NCBI GenBank assembly: GCA_964036295.1
Contig: OZ038469.1
Coordinates: forward strand, 2,836,501 to 2,900,500
Length of the DNA: 64,000 bases
Origin: Plumapathes pennacea
Lineage: Eukaryota; Cnidaria; Anthozoa; Antipatharia; Myriopathidae
Reading direction: 5' to 3'
A model generated the notes under the pieces. That model was not told the origin of the DNA and made no database searches. It was given only the letters and a program-made list of their open reading frames with translations. Below are positions 12,590 to 24,429 of the stretch, in pieces. A program made the translations under genes and the position numbers. Numbering within the stretch: position 1 is the first letter of the stretch; each line of letters opens with the position of its first letter.

Positions 12590-13927
12590 TGTCTGAGAAC
12601 AGGTGTTCATGTCTTGATATCAAGGCTATAACTTCACTTCGGCTTGGATTTACGAGTCAGTATATAACTGCTCATATCAAACGCAGCAACTCAGTCGACA
12701 GATACAGGTAAAATATATCTTATTTTTATCAGTTTCTTTAAACAGGCGAGTGTCACAAGGATAACGCTGAGTCGGTTCGAAACCCGCTGATGACCTGATA
12801 CATTTTCTGGACAATCGACGCACGAAGAACGTTTGCTTCATGTTTCTCTGCCATGCCTATCACCGAGTTTTTTTTTTTAATTTTTTACTTTTTCTATCTT
12901 TCACCAGAAATCCCACGGCCACAGATCAACGGCGAAGCAAAGCATTATGACGGAAACAAGTTCGCTCGCTAATTTGACATCAGGCCACAGAAATGTGACC
13001 CGCACAACACAGCAACAAGACTCGATGTTCTGCCCTCCTCACTCGAGAGCTGCTATTGAGATGGTTGGAACTTCCATTCCGTATATTGTGAACGCCGTTT
13101 TAAACATCCTAATGACCGTCCCTACAACGCTCGCAAACGTTCTGATTCTCATAGCGATGCGTCGCATCACCTCCATCCGTTTACCGTCCAAGCTTCTGCT
13201 CTGCTCTCTTGTGCTGAGTGATCTTAGTGCGGATTTAGTGGCTCAACCTCAACTCGTCGTGCTTCTTTTAATGATAGCAAACAAATCTTACAGTGCGAGG
13301 TTTTTCTTGGCAGAATCGATTTATGTCACTGCAGCTATTCTATCCTGTGCTTCGTTGTTCACGATAACAGGTCTGAGCCTGGATCGGTTCATTACACTCC
13401 ACTTTCACCTCAGATATCACGAGATTGTAACAACCAGGCGAGTTTGTGCATTCCTTGCTTTCATCTGGTCGTTTTCATTATTTTTTGCATCGTCATATCT
13501 CTGGAACAGGGTACTGTATTATGTTATTACGATGAGTGGTATTTTTAATACTTTCCTCATCATTCCTGTCGTCTATATCAAGATATACCGCAGTTTGCGA
13601 AGTCAACACGGCCATCAGCTTCAACCTCAAGCCCACGTCCAAGCTCAACAACAGGCAGGAAAAACACTCAAAATGTCCAGGTACAAAAAATCAGCATCTG
13701 CCATGCTGTGGGTCTACGTACTTTTTATCATCTGTTACCTGCCTTATTTTTCAATGTATGTAATCACAGCAGCCGTTGGGTGCACGCCTTTGATTCATTG
13801 TATTCATGAATTCTCCTACACTTTAGTGCTACTGAATTCGTGCGTAAACCCGTTCGTGTACTGTTTTCGGCTACGCGAAATCCGGACAGAAGTTATGAAG
13901 AAAGTGCGCCAAATATGTCGTCAGTGA
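12590..13927 (+). CDS. Class A (rhodopsin-like) GPCR, copy 2; coding part 12947-13927
   Basis: Tandem paralogue of the receptor at 8297-9277, offset by exactly 4650 bp at the start codon and of the same length (326 residues). The non-coding exon (to ATACAG/GTAAAA near 12710), the intron and the TTTCACCAG acceptor near 12906 are conserved. Motifs: N-terminal NLT and NVT sites, LCSLVLSDL (TM2), GLSLDRF (TM3), CYLPYF (TM6), NPFVYCF (TM7). It likewise lacks the TM3-ECL2 disulfide cysteines and keeps two ECL3 cysteines (GCTPLIHC). Changes from copy 1 cluster in TM2-TM3 and TM5 (for example AGLAVQP against ADLVAQP), which could alter ligand choice. Both copies look intact, so two working receptors are likely. 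Confidence 0.9.
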
Positions 13928-15180
13928 ACAACTAATCTATATAATATCGATAATATAGATAACTGGATAATATATAGTGAAAAGGACGGAGGTCTTTATT
14001 AAAACTTCTTCGAATTAAAGTAAATTGCACGAAAAGTGAGCATGCATTAGGACAACAGTTCGGGACGCATTGCCTTTCATTAATTATGGACATGATTGTC
14101 TTCAAGTCTCTGATTATTGTTATAAGCTGTATATTGGTCCCTTTTGATATTAAAATTGCCGGGTGGAAACATAAAATAACAAAACACTGATTGCTGATTT
14201 GTGGGCGAGTATATATGAACTTCTACGGTTAAAAATAAACAAATAAAAACAAAACAAAAACAAACAAACAAAACAAAACAAAAAACACTTTTAGTACAAT
14301 CTCAGTCCATTTTCCGACAATTCAGTGCTGATAAAAGGACTGAATGCGTCTCGTTAATCGAAAAATCTCACCAAAACCAAAATTAGCAATACAATATACA
14401 TATATTAAAAATAATGTTACACATATAAGTGACTACCAAATGAAATATAACATAAAAATATCCTACTGGTGGAAATGTATGAAATGTAGGCCTTAGTATC
14501 ACCTGGATAAATCTTTTTAAAAACTTTGGCGAGAGAGTTAATAATTAAAATTCCAACTTCCGTTTGAATGCCTTTTTGTTTCATTGAGTGACGGGGCAAA
14601 ACAGTTTGATTTTAATTTAATGATTAATGATTAATTTTTTAATTAATTTAATGATTTTAAAAAATATACGAATGAGTGACGCCGAACAGGTTTTCATATC
14701 TTGACGCCACGGCTATAGCTTCAATCAGCTCCGATTTACGAGTCAGTACATACAACAACTTTGCTCACACCAGACTCAGCAACTCGATCGACAGATACAA
14801 GTTTAAAAATAGTGATCTTTATATCGCCGTCACAAACAAAATTCGTTAACCGAAACATCCCACCAAAAAATAAAATTAAGAAAAAAAGTACACAAATAAT
14901 GGCACATAAAAGTAATATATACAATAGAAATTCGGAGTCTAATGGAAATTGACGAGACATGCGCCTCAGCCGCATCTCCTGAATACATTATCGCCTCATT
15001 GCGTGGCACAGAACTATTGTAAATATTCAGGAAAATCCTCAGCCATCACAGTTTTAAGACAAACGACGTGGCGTAATCTGTACTTTGTTGTGCCCGAGCT
15101 TCGCTTCTCTTCATCCGCCATTAATCAAACTTGAAAACGTTAGCCTCACGCTTTCAAGTTTTGCGAGCTGAGCTACCGCG
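13928..15180. repeat. 3' flank of GPCR copy 2 (paralogous to 9278-10470)
   Basis: Same order of landmarks as the copy 1 flank, with small indels and an extra AT-rich TTAATTAATTTAATG patch near 14620. No gene seen. Confidence 0.75.
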
Positions 15181-15220
15181 CGTCACAGCTCATGACCGAG
15201 CCCCTTTAATATAACATTTA

Positions 15221-15446
15221 AGCTGGTGTTACACTGGTCGATTTGCAACGCCGATTTGCTCCAAATTCGCGCAACGGTGTTGCAAGTTTATGAATCGCTT
15301 TCAAAAACTTGCAACGCGTTGCAGCACTGCAAACATCGCGAAAAATCGTTCGCAATGGGGTGTTACACCTGAACAATTTTTAGCGCAACATCGTATCGTT
15401 GCAAATCGTCGTTGCAAATCGACCAGTGTAACACCACCTTTAAGCG
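15221..15446. mobile_element. MITE with long terminal inverted repeats
   Basis: Left end GGTGTTACACTGGTCGATTT (from about 15227) is matched by AAATCGACCAGTGTAACACC ending near 15437. TTAA lies just outside each end (TTTAAG on both sides), compatible with a TTAA target duplication. Non-coding. Confidence 0.75.
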
Positions 15447-15590
15447 TAAATATTTCACGCCGTGCAAAGTCCAAATAGCTCGTATGCTTCAGAACAAACC
15501 ATTGTTTTAAACATTTATGAACAACGGGAATTGGGTTTTTATCTGACAGTTCACAATGTCTTAGTACTTACATTCATCTCAAGTAATCTA

Positions 15591-15790
15591 TTAATCCTTT
15601 TACTCCCAAGAGTGATCAACTTCAATTTTCTTCTTCAGTTTCTCACCAGAAATATATCATACAGTAAGGAGAACTTGGCTTTTGATACCTTTCTCAGATG
15701 ATGTCTGATTAAACAACCAATTCTTACTACATCACTCACACATTTTCCTCTTAAAGGTTGGGGGAATCTGCATTTTGAACTTGGGAGTTA
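15591..15790. mobile_element. Short inverted-repeat element, family A
   Basis: Reverse-oriented copy: TTTTACTCCCAAGAGTGATC at the left and TTTTGAACTTGGGAGTTA at the right, with the family interior TATATCATACAGTAAGGAGA. About 200 bp, non-coding. Confidence 0.75.
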
Positions 15791-15904
15791 TGTGTAACAA
15801 GTGCAGTTTTATAGCGTTCTTCTTCGCGTTAACAGTGTGAAAAACGACAAACATTTGGAAATAAAATGGCTTTAATAACTTCTATTTTTCCAGGTAAAAA
15901 ATAA

Positions 15905-16730
15905 TACAGAAGAAAGAACCCTCTTGTGATCTGTAATCGCCAAAGTTGCTGTGTTGCATTTCTCAGCACGAGAATTCATAGATGACAAATTTTACAATAA
16001 CACGTCAGTTTCTCGCTTTGTGATTGGCTAATTTTCATCATCAATAAGAGGACAGACACATAAAATCGAGCGCTGACGACAGTGATTTCGACGAAGAATG
16101 GCGAAAGCGAAACTCGGGGAAGCGCCTCGTGGATCCACATCTCTTTGACAATGTTATGACGCGTAAGAGGACAGACACAAAAAACTGACGTCAATTTGTT
16201 AAATTGACAAAATTGGTAAGTAGCCAAAAGAAATTTAAAACCTTCTTCTCAAAGGAGACGGATGGAATTGGACAGCTGAGTTACTTAGTTTGACTTTCGG
16301 GACCCTTCAAAAATGTCGGCGGATCAAGGATTTCGACGCTCAAAGGACTTTGGCGAGATTGCGTCAAAGTTGCCATTCAGTAATTATTGTTTTGATGTGA
16401 AAGCCCTATAAATACGAGACTTTCCACTGTTGCAGAACCGGAAAGAAGAAATCTCTCATGGAACTATTTTAGTATTTCCTCTGTTTTCCTTTACCGTACC
16501 ACCTGTATGTGTAGTTTTGCAATTACAACTTCTATTCAGTGCTATACAGTTGCGCTAATGACAGCGTATTTACAGCCGTCCAATTTGCATCCTGTTTGCG
16601 TTTTCCTAAACTTTGTCCAGTGTCCTGAAACTGACAATCTGTCTTAATGATCTATTCTTCACTTATCGAAGCCCTTGACAAACGAAACGCACTGAATCAA
16701 CTCAATTTATAATCCATGCATTATTTTTTA
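15905..16730. repeat. Right arm of the large inverted repeat flanking GPCR copy 2
   Basis: Reverse complement of 11190-11780, interrupted by about 240 bp (about 16010-16250) that has no match in the left arm and is probably a later insertion. The arms enclose GPCR copy 2, its 3' flank and the SINE. Confidence 0.75.
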
Positions 16731-16936
16731 TCATTTGTGATAGTTCAGTAATCTGGGTCCATTTGTTCAAAGCAGGGCAATCTTGGCTTGGGTATAAACT
16801 TTGCTGTCATTTTTTAGCCAGAAAATGAGACGCTTTACGGACTTTTCCGGACCTTTCCGGACTGTAAAGACTTTCCGGACTTTAACGGACTTTTCCGGAC
16901 CTTTCCGGACTTTTCTGGTCTTCGACCATGCATGTC

Positions 16937-17866
16937 CAATACCACGGCTCGTAACGAGTCGTAAAAGTGAATTGTCGAGTCGTACGAGTCGTACAACTCG
17001 TCTAATGTATTCACGAGTCGTAAAGAAAGCCAGTCGATCAGTGAATCTCATTGACGGCGTGTCCATTCGTACGAGTCGTACAACTCGTCTAATGTATTCA
17101 CGAGTCGTAAAGAAAGCCAGTCAATCCGTGAATTTCATTGACGGTGTCTCCATTTGCATGCGAAATGTGCACAAACAAATCTACTAAAAACACCACGCGA
17201 AATGCACACAAAGAATTGTTTATCCCTCGTTCTACAAAAAGCACCGAGCGCAAAATGCACCCAAAAAGTGTATTCCTCGTTCTACTAAAAACACCACGCA
17301 AAATGCACACAAAGATTCGGTGTGCATTCCTCCTTCTACAAAAAGCACTGAGACAAATGCAAATAAGCGTACTAGATTCCTCATTCTACAAAAGAACCGA
17401 GCGAAATGCGCACAAAGAAGTGCATTCTTCCTTCTACTAAAAAGTAAAGGACACAGACTGAAACTTCTCGAAAAAACTTTAAGTGTCTCTAATGACATTC
17501 AAGAATCGACTGGCTCTCTTTACGACTCGTGAATACATTAGACGAGTTGTACGACTCGTACGACTTGACAGGGTCAAGGACACAGACTGAAACTTCTCGA
17601 AAAAACTCTAAGTGTCTCTAATGACATTCACGAATCGACTGGCTCTCTTTACGACTCGTGAATACATTAGACGAGTTGTACGACTCGTACGACTTTACAG
17701 AGTCAAGGACACAGACTGAAACTTCTCGAAAAAACTCTAAGTGTCTCTAATGAAATTCACGAATCGACTGGCTCTCTTTACGACTCGTGAATATATTAGA
17801 CGAGTCTACGACTTGTACGAGTTGACAATTCACTTTTACGACTCGTTACAAGCCGTGGTATTGGAC
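16937..17866. mobile_element. Fold-back element with ACGAGTCGTA arrays
   Basis: The outer ends CCAATACCACGGCTCGTAAC (16937) and the inverted GTTACAAGCCGTGGTATTGG (ending near 17865) frame about 930 bp. Inside, TCGTACGAGTCGTACAACTC repeats on the left face CGAGTTGTACGACTCGTACG on the right. The right half holds three direct copies of about 120 bp (from about 17451, 17577 and 17704), each with GGACACAGACTGAAACTTCT. Upstream, 16826-16920 has repeated TTTCCGGAC. No transposase. Confidence 0.75.
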
Positions 17867-17964
17867 AACGACGGACTCGTGAACGACTGGGACCACATTT
17901 GAGGCTTACCGTTGGAGAGTTTCAGCTGTTTTTTGATCAGTGATGTTCATGTGTATATATATAT

Positions 17965-18235
17965 ACAGTCATTCCCGAAAAGGTTGTCCAGTTGAAATAT
18001 ATATTTAGGCAATTATATCTATCACGTGACCACTGAAAAAAACGTATAACTATAAAGAAATACATTAAGTCAGCATGTTTATATAATTTTATGGTTGCTA
18101 GTCATTAGAATGGTAAAACCAAGAGCCTTTGGAGTGTTTCCAGTTTTAAAAACGCTAGTTTTAGGTGGTCATGTGACAGATATATTTGTATATTTATATA
18201 TTTAGACTGGACAACCTTTTCGGGATTGACTGTAT
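17965..18235. mobile_element. TA-flanked mariner-type MITE
   Basis: CAGTCATTCCCGAAAAGGTT at the left and AACCTTTTCGGGATTGACTG at the right form near-perfect inverted ends inside TA-rich flanks, so the target is TA as in Tc1/mariner elements. About 265 bp, non-coding. Confidence 0.8.
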
Positions 18236-18444
18236 ATATATATATACTTACATATATATATATATAAGTGTTACTTCACAACATTCCTCACAGGTGTTCA
18301 CTTAACACAAGAACTTTACTGTATTTTTTAAAGGCACACTGCATGGGACCCACGCCCTCAATTCATGCCTTACCTATTGGCCATGGAGTCCAGCAAAAAT
18401 TTCTAAGAAAAAATGAATGCCAGGTCATCTGTGGCCTTATCTGC

Positions 18445-21400
18445 CTATAGTTCTATGACTTCAACTGCATCTTCTCTGTATTGTGCAGGGTCCCTGAAGC
18501 ACTGTAGCAAGAACGGCAAAAAACCTGCGGTTAACATCATGGCCGCTCCCATGTAGAATGCAGGGCTGTAATAACCAACTTTGTCTACGATGAATCCTAA
18601 GGAAACAAGATGTAAAGGTCAGTACTGCCCAATATTTGTTTAGACCAATCCTTACAGTACATTCGACAGCCATTTGAAAACTGGTCCAAGAACACAACAT
18701 TAATTTGCTGTTTCAAACCATCATATTTTAGACCATTGACCACTGACATCTCCCCAATCTAATATTAGTATGGGCAGTGTAATTATTATTGCTAGGAGCA
18801 AACTTCAAAATGGATACTAATATTAGATTGGTTAGCCTATGACCAGTTGGGATTCTTAACAAATTTGTGTTCAGTTTATGATATTTGGTTTCTACATTTC
18901 AAGTCTCCCCAATTAGCATGACAGTGAGACTTAAAAAAAAGTGATTTTATTTATTTTTCAAAACAATTGTGTAAGAACCAATACCTGCTGTGGGACCTCC
19001 AAGTGCTATTCCAGTGCCATAGGACAGTGCGCCCAACCCAAACGCAGATGTTCGTTTACTCGGCTCCACACTGTTCAACAAGATAATACTTAATGTCGCA
19101 ACAAAGCCTCCTTCAGCAATTCCAAAGAAAACAGCATAAACAACAAGGTGTGAATAACGACTTGCTCTGGACACAGCAGCTGCAGAAAGGCCATCCAGTA
19201 TGATGGACAGCTGATACAGGTAACGGACATTGATCCATGATATGTCACTCAGTCGGCCTATGACAATCCGTGAAAGAAATGAAAAAAGGCCCTGGTAGAT
19301 GAAAAGCTGCGAAGATGCATCACCTGCAAAACCCAACTCTCTGGCAAATTTTACCTGCAGAGATTAAATAGATAACTTGTTTGAGAACTTCAAACATGCT
19401 GAATAAAATTCTAACAATTTTAGCTGTAACAGAAGTGCCCCCCTCCCCCCATTTTCATGCTGTTGACTCCGAGCACCAAAATTAGCAGAGAAACCAGACA
19501 AAATAATGACATACATCAGATGTTCGGTGATATATTTTTGAACTTTACATTTCCTCCGCATCAAACTTCACATAGTATTTTGTTGACCACCTCATCTCAT
19601 CTTTTTAAATAAGCCCCCCCATCCTCCTCTCTCTAATAAGCCCCCCTCCCTCTGCAAGGTCAATATTTAAATAAGCCCCTGCTTATTAGAGAATTTACAG
19701 TATGTTGTACAAAGTAAGTAGGTAGAGTAAAGTGACTAAATAACATTAAGCCCTGGCTAAGGGTACTCCCAACTTGAGCTAAGTCAAGCCAACTTACAAA
19801 TCAAAACTTGTATGCAGGTACCCAAACAGTACTGCTGAGTCGAGCCAAGTTAAGCCAACGGTTAAAAACTTGGCTCGACTTGGATGAACATTTGAGCTTG
19901 ATCAATGTCAAGCCAAGTCAAGTCAAATGGGTGGCTAAGCGATACCCAAGTTGGATCAAGTTGAAAACTTGGCTCGACTTGGCTGTCCATTTGGCCAGGG
20001 CTTTAAGCATCAAGAAACTTACTAAATGAATGCGAGGAACAGAATGGCCAAAGAAACCAACTGTAATTGATACTGTAATGATAGTGAAGGCAGGAATCTT
20101 CCACACTGCCAGATCAAGAAGTTTGGAAGGTTGCTCATTTTCTTCTGTGTCAGATGCATCAGTCATGTGTCTCTCCTGTTCAGTTGAGTCTTCTTCCACA
20201 ACAGGTTGAATAAACGTGCATCCCAGGATAAGCACAGTGACAAAAAAGGATGAGAGAATACGATATGTATTTTGCAAACCAACAGAGTCCAGCAGACCTT
20301 GGATGGCAGGTGCCATAACCAACACACCAAGACCAGTACCCGATGCCACAATGCCCGTTGCAAGTGAGCGTCTGTTGTGGAAATACTGTGGAATGATAAG
20401 AAAACTAGCCATAAAAATGCAACATCCGCCGAAGCCTGTTACGCCACTGTAGGTCAGGTACATTACATAGATGTTTGGAGCAAATGAGGTCAGAAGCAAG
20501 CCAATGATACAGAGGAAACCACCGGTTAGGACAGTCACTTGACAACCAAATCGATTGACAATGCAGCCAGCCAGAGGACCACCAACATAGGAGATTCCTA
20601 TTCCCAATGAGCCAATCCAGGCTGGAAAAAGAAAAGAGTTAGTGAGTATTCTTCAAGTTTATTACTAGACTGAGAATTGCTGTCATACAAGCTATAGTTT
20701 CTGAAGAAACTAGCTCTAACTAAAGCAGGAAATTAGCGTGATTTCGATAGAGACAGGCAGAATCTCATATAAATTAAGTAATACAACTAGCAGTGACACT
20801 GCATCTCATGGCTGCAGTTTTAGCAAATAATGCACTTATCAATGTAAATCCCGAGGGGGGGAGAGGGAGTGCGGGCAAGGGACGGGGAGTTGACCAAAAA
20901 GAGAAAATTCCAGTCAAATTCCTGAGAGTGGGGACATAAATGTTATTCAAATGTATCTAATAAGACCCTGAAAAGTTCTGCAACAAAAACCCTCGGGCTA
21001 CGACTCACAATCAAATGCCCGACAGACGGGATTGTCCGTGTTGTCAAATCCCGGCCTATTGCCCGCACTCCCCCACCGAGTGGGTGAGCGCGCTACGCAA
21101 TCCCTCAAAACGAGATCACCGAAGTTTCGCCTCGCTTAGGGAGGTTAGGTTTAGGTTTAGAGTTAGGATTACGTTAGGGTTAGGGTTAGGGTTAGGGTTA
21201 GGGTTAGGATTAGGGTTAGGTTATGGTCATGGTTAGGTTATCTACCGCCATGAGCACAGCGAAATCCCTGTGATCTCGTTTTGAAGGATTGCGAAGCTAG
21301 CGTGCGCTGCCCCAGGTTGCATAATACAATTAGGCGCATTTCCGCCGACTGTTCATTTCGCATCGTTGCATACATGCAGTACACAATTTCTATACAAAGC

Positions 21401-21658
21401 AAGAACTACATCATGTGGCCGTTTTATAGTTCCTATAATTAAGTCACCAATGAGAGTCCACATTAAACATCCAACTTTACCTGTCCGTTGTCTTGTCTCG
21501 TCGAAATGTTCCACTATCGCGGGAAATACGACAGCAAAAGTCAGCAGAATACCCATTTGCAAAGATTGAGAAATCGTCGCTGATATACAGACTATCCAGG
21601 ACCACACAGTGTCTGGTTTTCGAGGCTTGCAAAGCAATGTTCTGTGACATGACGCCAT
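18445..21658 (-). CDS. SLC16/monocarboxylate-transporter-like MFS carrier, complete
   Basis: Paralogue of the carrier at 118-4651. Four exons on the minus strand: 21658-21481, 20621-20023, 19354-18985 and 18596-18445, with GT/AG borders and matched phases, give 432 residues. Start at ATG 21658 (MASCHRTLL); stop TAG at 18447-18445 after EVIEL. Helix 1 begins at DTVWSWIV; the TM4-5 signature is YFHNRRSLATG; a charged central loop (EEDSTEQERHMTDASDTEE) separates the two six-helix halves; TM8 has SRIVIGRLSD; the last exon carries the final helices (FYMGAAMMLTAGFLPFLL). Exon borders match the first gene, so they are duplicates split apart by the GPCR block. Intron 2 holds a TTAA-type MITE ending 17 bp from the exon 2 donor. 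Substrate unknown. Confidence 0.9.
18830..18885 (+). repeat. SINE body fragment
   Basis: GACCAGTTGGGATTCTTAAC matches the body of the tRNA-Ser SINE at 11891-12155; the tRNA head is missing. It lies in intron 3 of the second SLC16-like gene. Confidence 0.6.
19747..20006. mobile_element. TTAA-flanked MITE in SLC16-like intron
   Basis: Left TTAAGCCCTGGCTAAG and right TTGGCCAGGGCTTTAAG are inverted ends with TTAA on each side, which suggests a piggyBac-type target. The interior has repeated AACTTGGCTCGACTTGG and its inverse. It ends 17 bp from a splice donor. Confidence 0.65.
21143..21240 (+). repeat. Interstitial telomere-like TTAGGG tract
   Basis: Starts with degenerate TTAGGTTTAGG, then about six perfect TTAGGG units near 21173-21208, then degenerate copies. 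TTAGGG is the common metazoan telomere repeat. It sits in intron 1 of the second SLC16-like gene, so it is internal and not a chromosome end. Confidence 0.85.
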
Positions 21659-21952
21659 GCTATAAAACCGGCTGCTAAACTAAACAAACCTTGCATGCGC
21701 GCGCGGCCTCTGACCCACTTCATGTTGGCTAACACATGCCGTCCGTATGGTGACAATAGGCGACGGAGGGGGATAAGGTGGATATGGGAAAATGCGTATT
21801 TTTGCGATATGACCATTTTAGACGACGATTGCTTTCTTTTTGCGTGCTTTAATAGGCTGGCAAAGTTTCCTAAAATCATCTACCTGTAGGTCAAACACCC
21901 GTACCAAACAAAAAAAAAAAAAAAAAAAATTAATCTGGCCTGTAGAAATTAA

Positions 21953-22862
21953 GGTGATTCCATCGAAAATGAAGTTGCAGTGATTTTCTTTTGAAACTTT
22001 GCACAATTATTAATTAGCTATAGTACTTGGAAAAAATAAAATAAAAAGAGGGGGTTACGGCACTTGTTTCCGCGCTACGTGGCTGTGGTTTAGACGTACT
22101 TTGCTATGTGCCAACAATATGGCAAAAATATGAAAAAAGTGCAAGAAGAGAGAATGTAGTATTGTTATTGTGATAACACAACATCATTACTGTGAAAAGT
22201 AGCAAAGAATGAAAAATAAAAAGTAAAAAAATATATCAAGCTAATGATATAATAGGCAATTTGTTCATTTTCACGCTTCCTGTGAAACACCTAGCAACAC
22301 ATCTTAACAGTGATTCAATGGGAATACTTCAAAATTGAGCAGTGAAAACTTATTCAAATTCGGATATGTAATGGAGAGTCTTATTTTCTTAACATATATT
22401 AAATAAAAAAGGGGGGTCACCGCACTCGTTATAACGGCAGCGCTTGCAGATTAGTCTCTACTGGTGTACTAGTGCCCAGACCCCTCATTGATATGATGGC
22501 AACAAAACAGCGTTTCTATTGTTTTCAAAAAGGTTTTCTAGTTCGATTATGTACTAGAAAGCCTTAGGCGTATTTTCATGTCTCCTCTCTGCATTCAGTG
22601 TGAACAATTTATGAATTATTACTTGTTTTGTATCATACGACCAGATTTTCAAAATGGCGGACATTGCTGACGCGAGCCACAACGCGTAAACTAAAACCTC
22701 CTGCAAACTCAATCTGAGTTGTAGAAAATGATGAAAAATAAAACATATTTGCATACAAAATGAAGGAAATTTCGTTCTTGAAAATTTAGTGGTCCTCAAT
22801 GTCCACTGTCTCGAAAGTGTTATGCGCAGTAAAGATGCGCAATTCAAAACCAGGGAATCACC
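21953..22862. mobile_element. TTAA-flanked non-autonomous element (piggyBac-like)
   Basis: TTAA at 21949-21952 and again at 22863-22866 brackets about 910 bp whose ends are GGTGATTCCATCG and the inverted CCAGGGAATCACC. The exact TTAA duplication with about 9-12 bp inverted ends is the hallmark of piggyBac-type insertion. No transposase frame is seen. Confidence 0.7.
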
Positions 22863-23225
22863 TTAAGTTATTTGAAAGCAGGTGTCAATACATTTTGTCC
22901 GAGATTGTAGTGGTTTGCAGTTGTTGAAAGCTCAATCCCCCAGTCTGCCGACTTGATCAACAGACATGCCAATGAGTCTCATGCACAAGCGCCTCATCTC
23001 CCGGCCTTCTCCTGCGAACTCACGTCAATCTCCTGTGTGAATCTGAAATCTACCACTTCCCACGCTTAAGTAGAACTTATTTGGCAAATCCTTGGCCCTA
23101 AAGCAAACTTAGTTTACTTGTCAACCCTACTTCTAGACTCTCGGCGAAAATCTACCGCCTAAGAATTTCAGAGGTTTGGCACCAGGCCTCTGCTGCTGTT
23201 ACTATACAGTAGCTCATACATAGAG

Positions 23226-23572
23226 GATATTACACGGCGGCGCGAATGAATTTTATTTTCGAGTGGTAAAAACAACATTTTACGAACGAGCGCTTCGCGA
23301 GTGAGTAAAATATTGTTTTTACCACGAGAAAATAAAATTCATATCTTCAAGCCGCCGTGTAATTTTCTTTTTATTATATTAGACACGAGTGTTTTACGAG
23401 AAATTGCACAAACAACCGTGCAAAAGCGGGAAATGATGCCAACGATATCCTGGAAAATACGCCACTCGGGAAAATATATATATGGAAAATACGCCACTCG
23501 GGTCCCGGATGTAGTTTCGTATGGATTTTACGCACGGTATATTTTCCAGTAAAACACTCGTGTCTATATAAT
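23226..23572. mobile_element. Two adjacent palindromic elements
   Basis: First: ATTACACGGCGGCGCGAATG (23228) faces GCCGCCGTGTAAT (near 23350). Second: TAGACACGAGTGTTTTAC (23380) faces GTAAAACACTCGTGTCTA (near 23552). A diverged relative of the second lies at 55740-55885. Non-coding. Nothing else is supportable in the intergenic DNA 22867-24430. Confidence 0.65.
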
Positions 23573-24429
23573 AAAATGATATCCATTTATTTCAATAAAA
23601 TGCCAAAATTCAGTAGACTCTACTGTACATGATAGTTAATGGATGCTACAAACAGAGGCTCCCTGTGCACTGAACCTTGCTTTCGCAGCATCAGGTAATA
23701 TATCATTAGTTCCTAAATCTTCTTAAATTATTCAATCCAGTGAAAAAATCTTGCATCATCCTCAAATCTGGCCAAATCTGTCTTTACTTGCAATCTTTAT
23801 CTCTACCTTTAATCTGCAATCAATTTAATTCACTTACAAACAGTAAACAAAATATATGTCTTACCATAATTTCAACTCAGATAACACATGCACTCAGGAG
23901 GCTATTGAAACACACACAAAGCATTATTTTAGTTGAGCCAACATTGGACATTTGGTCATTATTATTGGTCATTTGGACTACCAGAACACCACGTGATCAA
24001 CCGAGATGAGATAAGGTTAAGGTCAGGAGAGGAAAGAGCCTGGGAACGAGGTTGGAGATTCCGATGTTTTACCCAGCAAGCCTTGCTGCGCGTGGAGGTC
24101 GGTCCGTGAAAGACACATTTCAAAACGATATGGTGTTCATATTAGTACCCACGCAGGGCGTGGGAATTACTTATTACTTATTACTTATTATTACTTAAAC
24201 GGCGTATACGAGTTTATCTCGGTCCATTTTTACGTAAAACGAGTTACTCAAATTTAGACGGCCAGGAAAACAGCTGACCAGGCACAGAACTTATTTTAAG
24301 ACAGCCAACAATCGTCCTGCGGTATCCTTTATGTAGGTCAATGTATAAGGTTTTACATGTTGGAAGCAAGCAAACTCCTCTGCGCCCTGTCGAAATTCCA
24401 GCCTTGTTCTTCCCTGTCTGGATGAAGGT

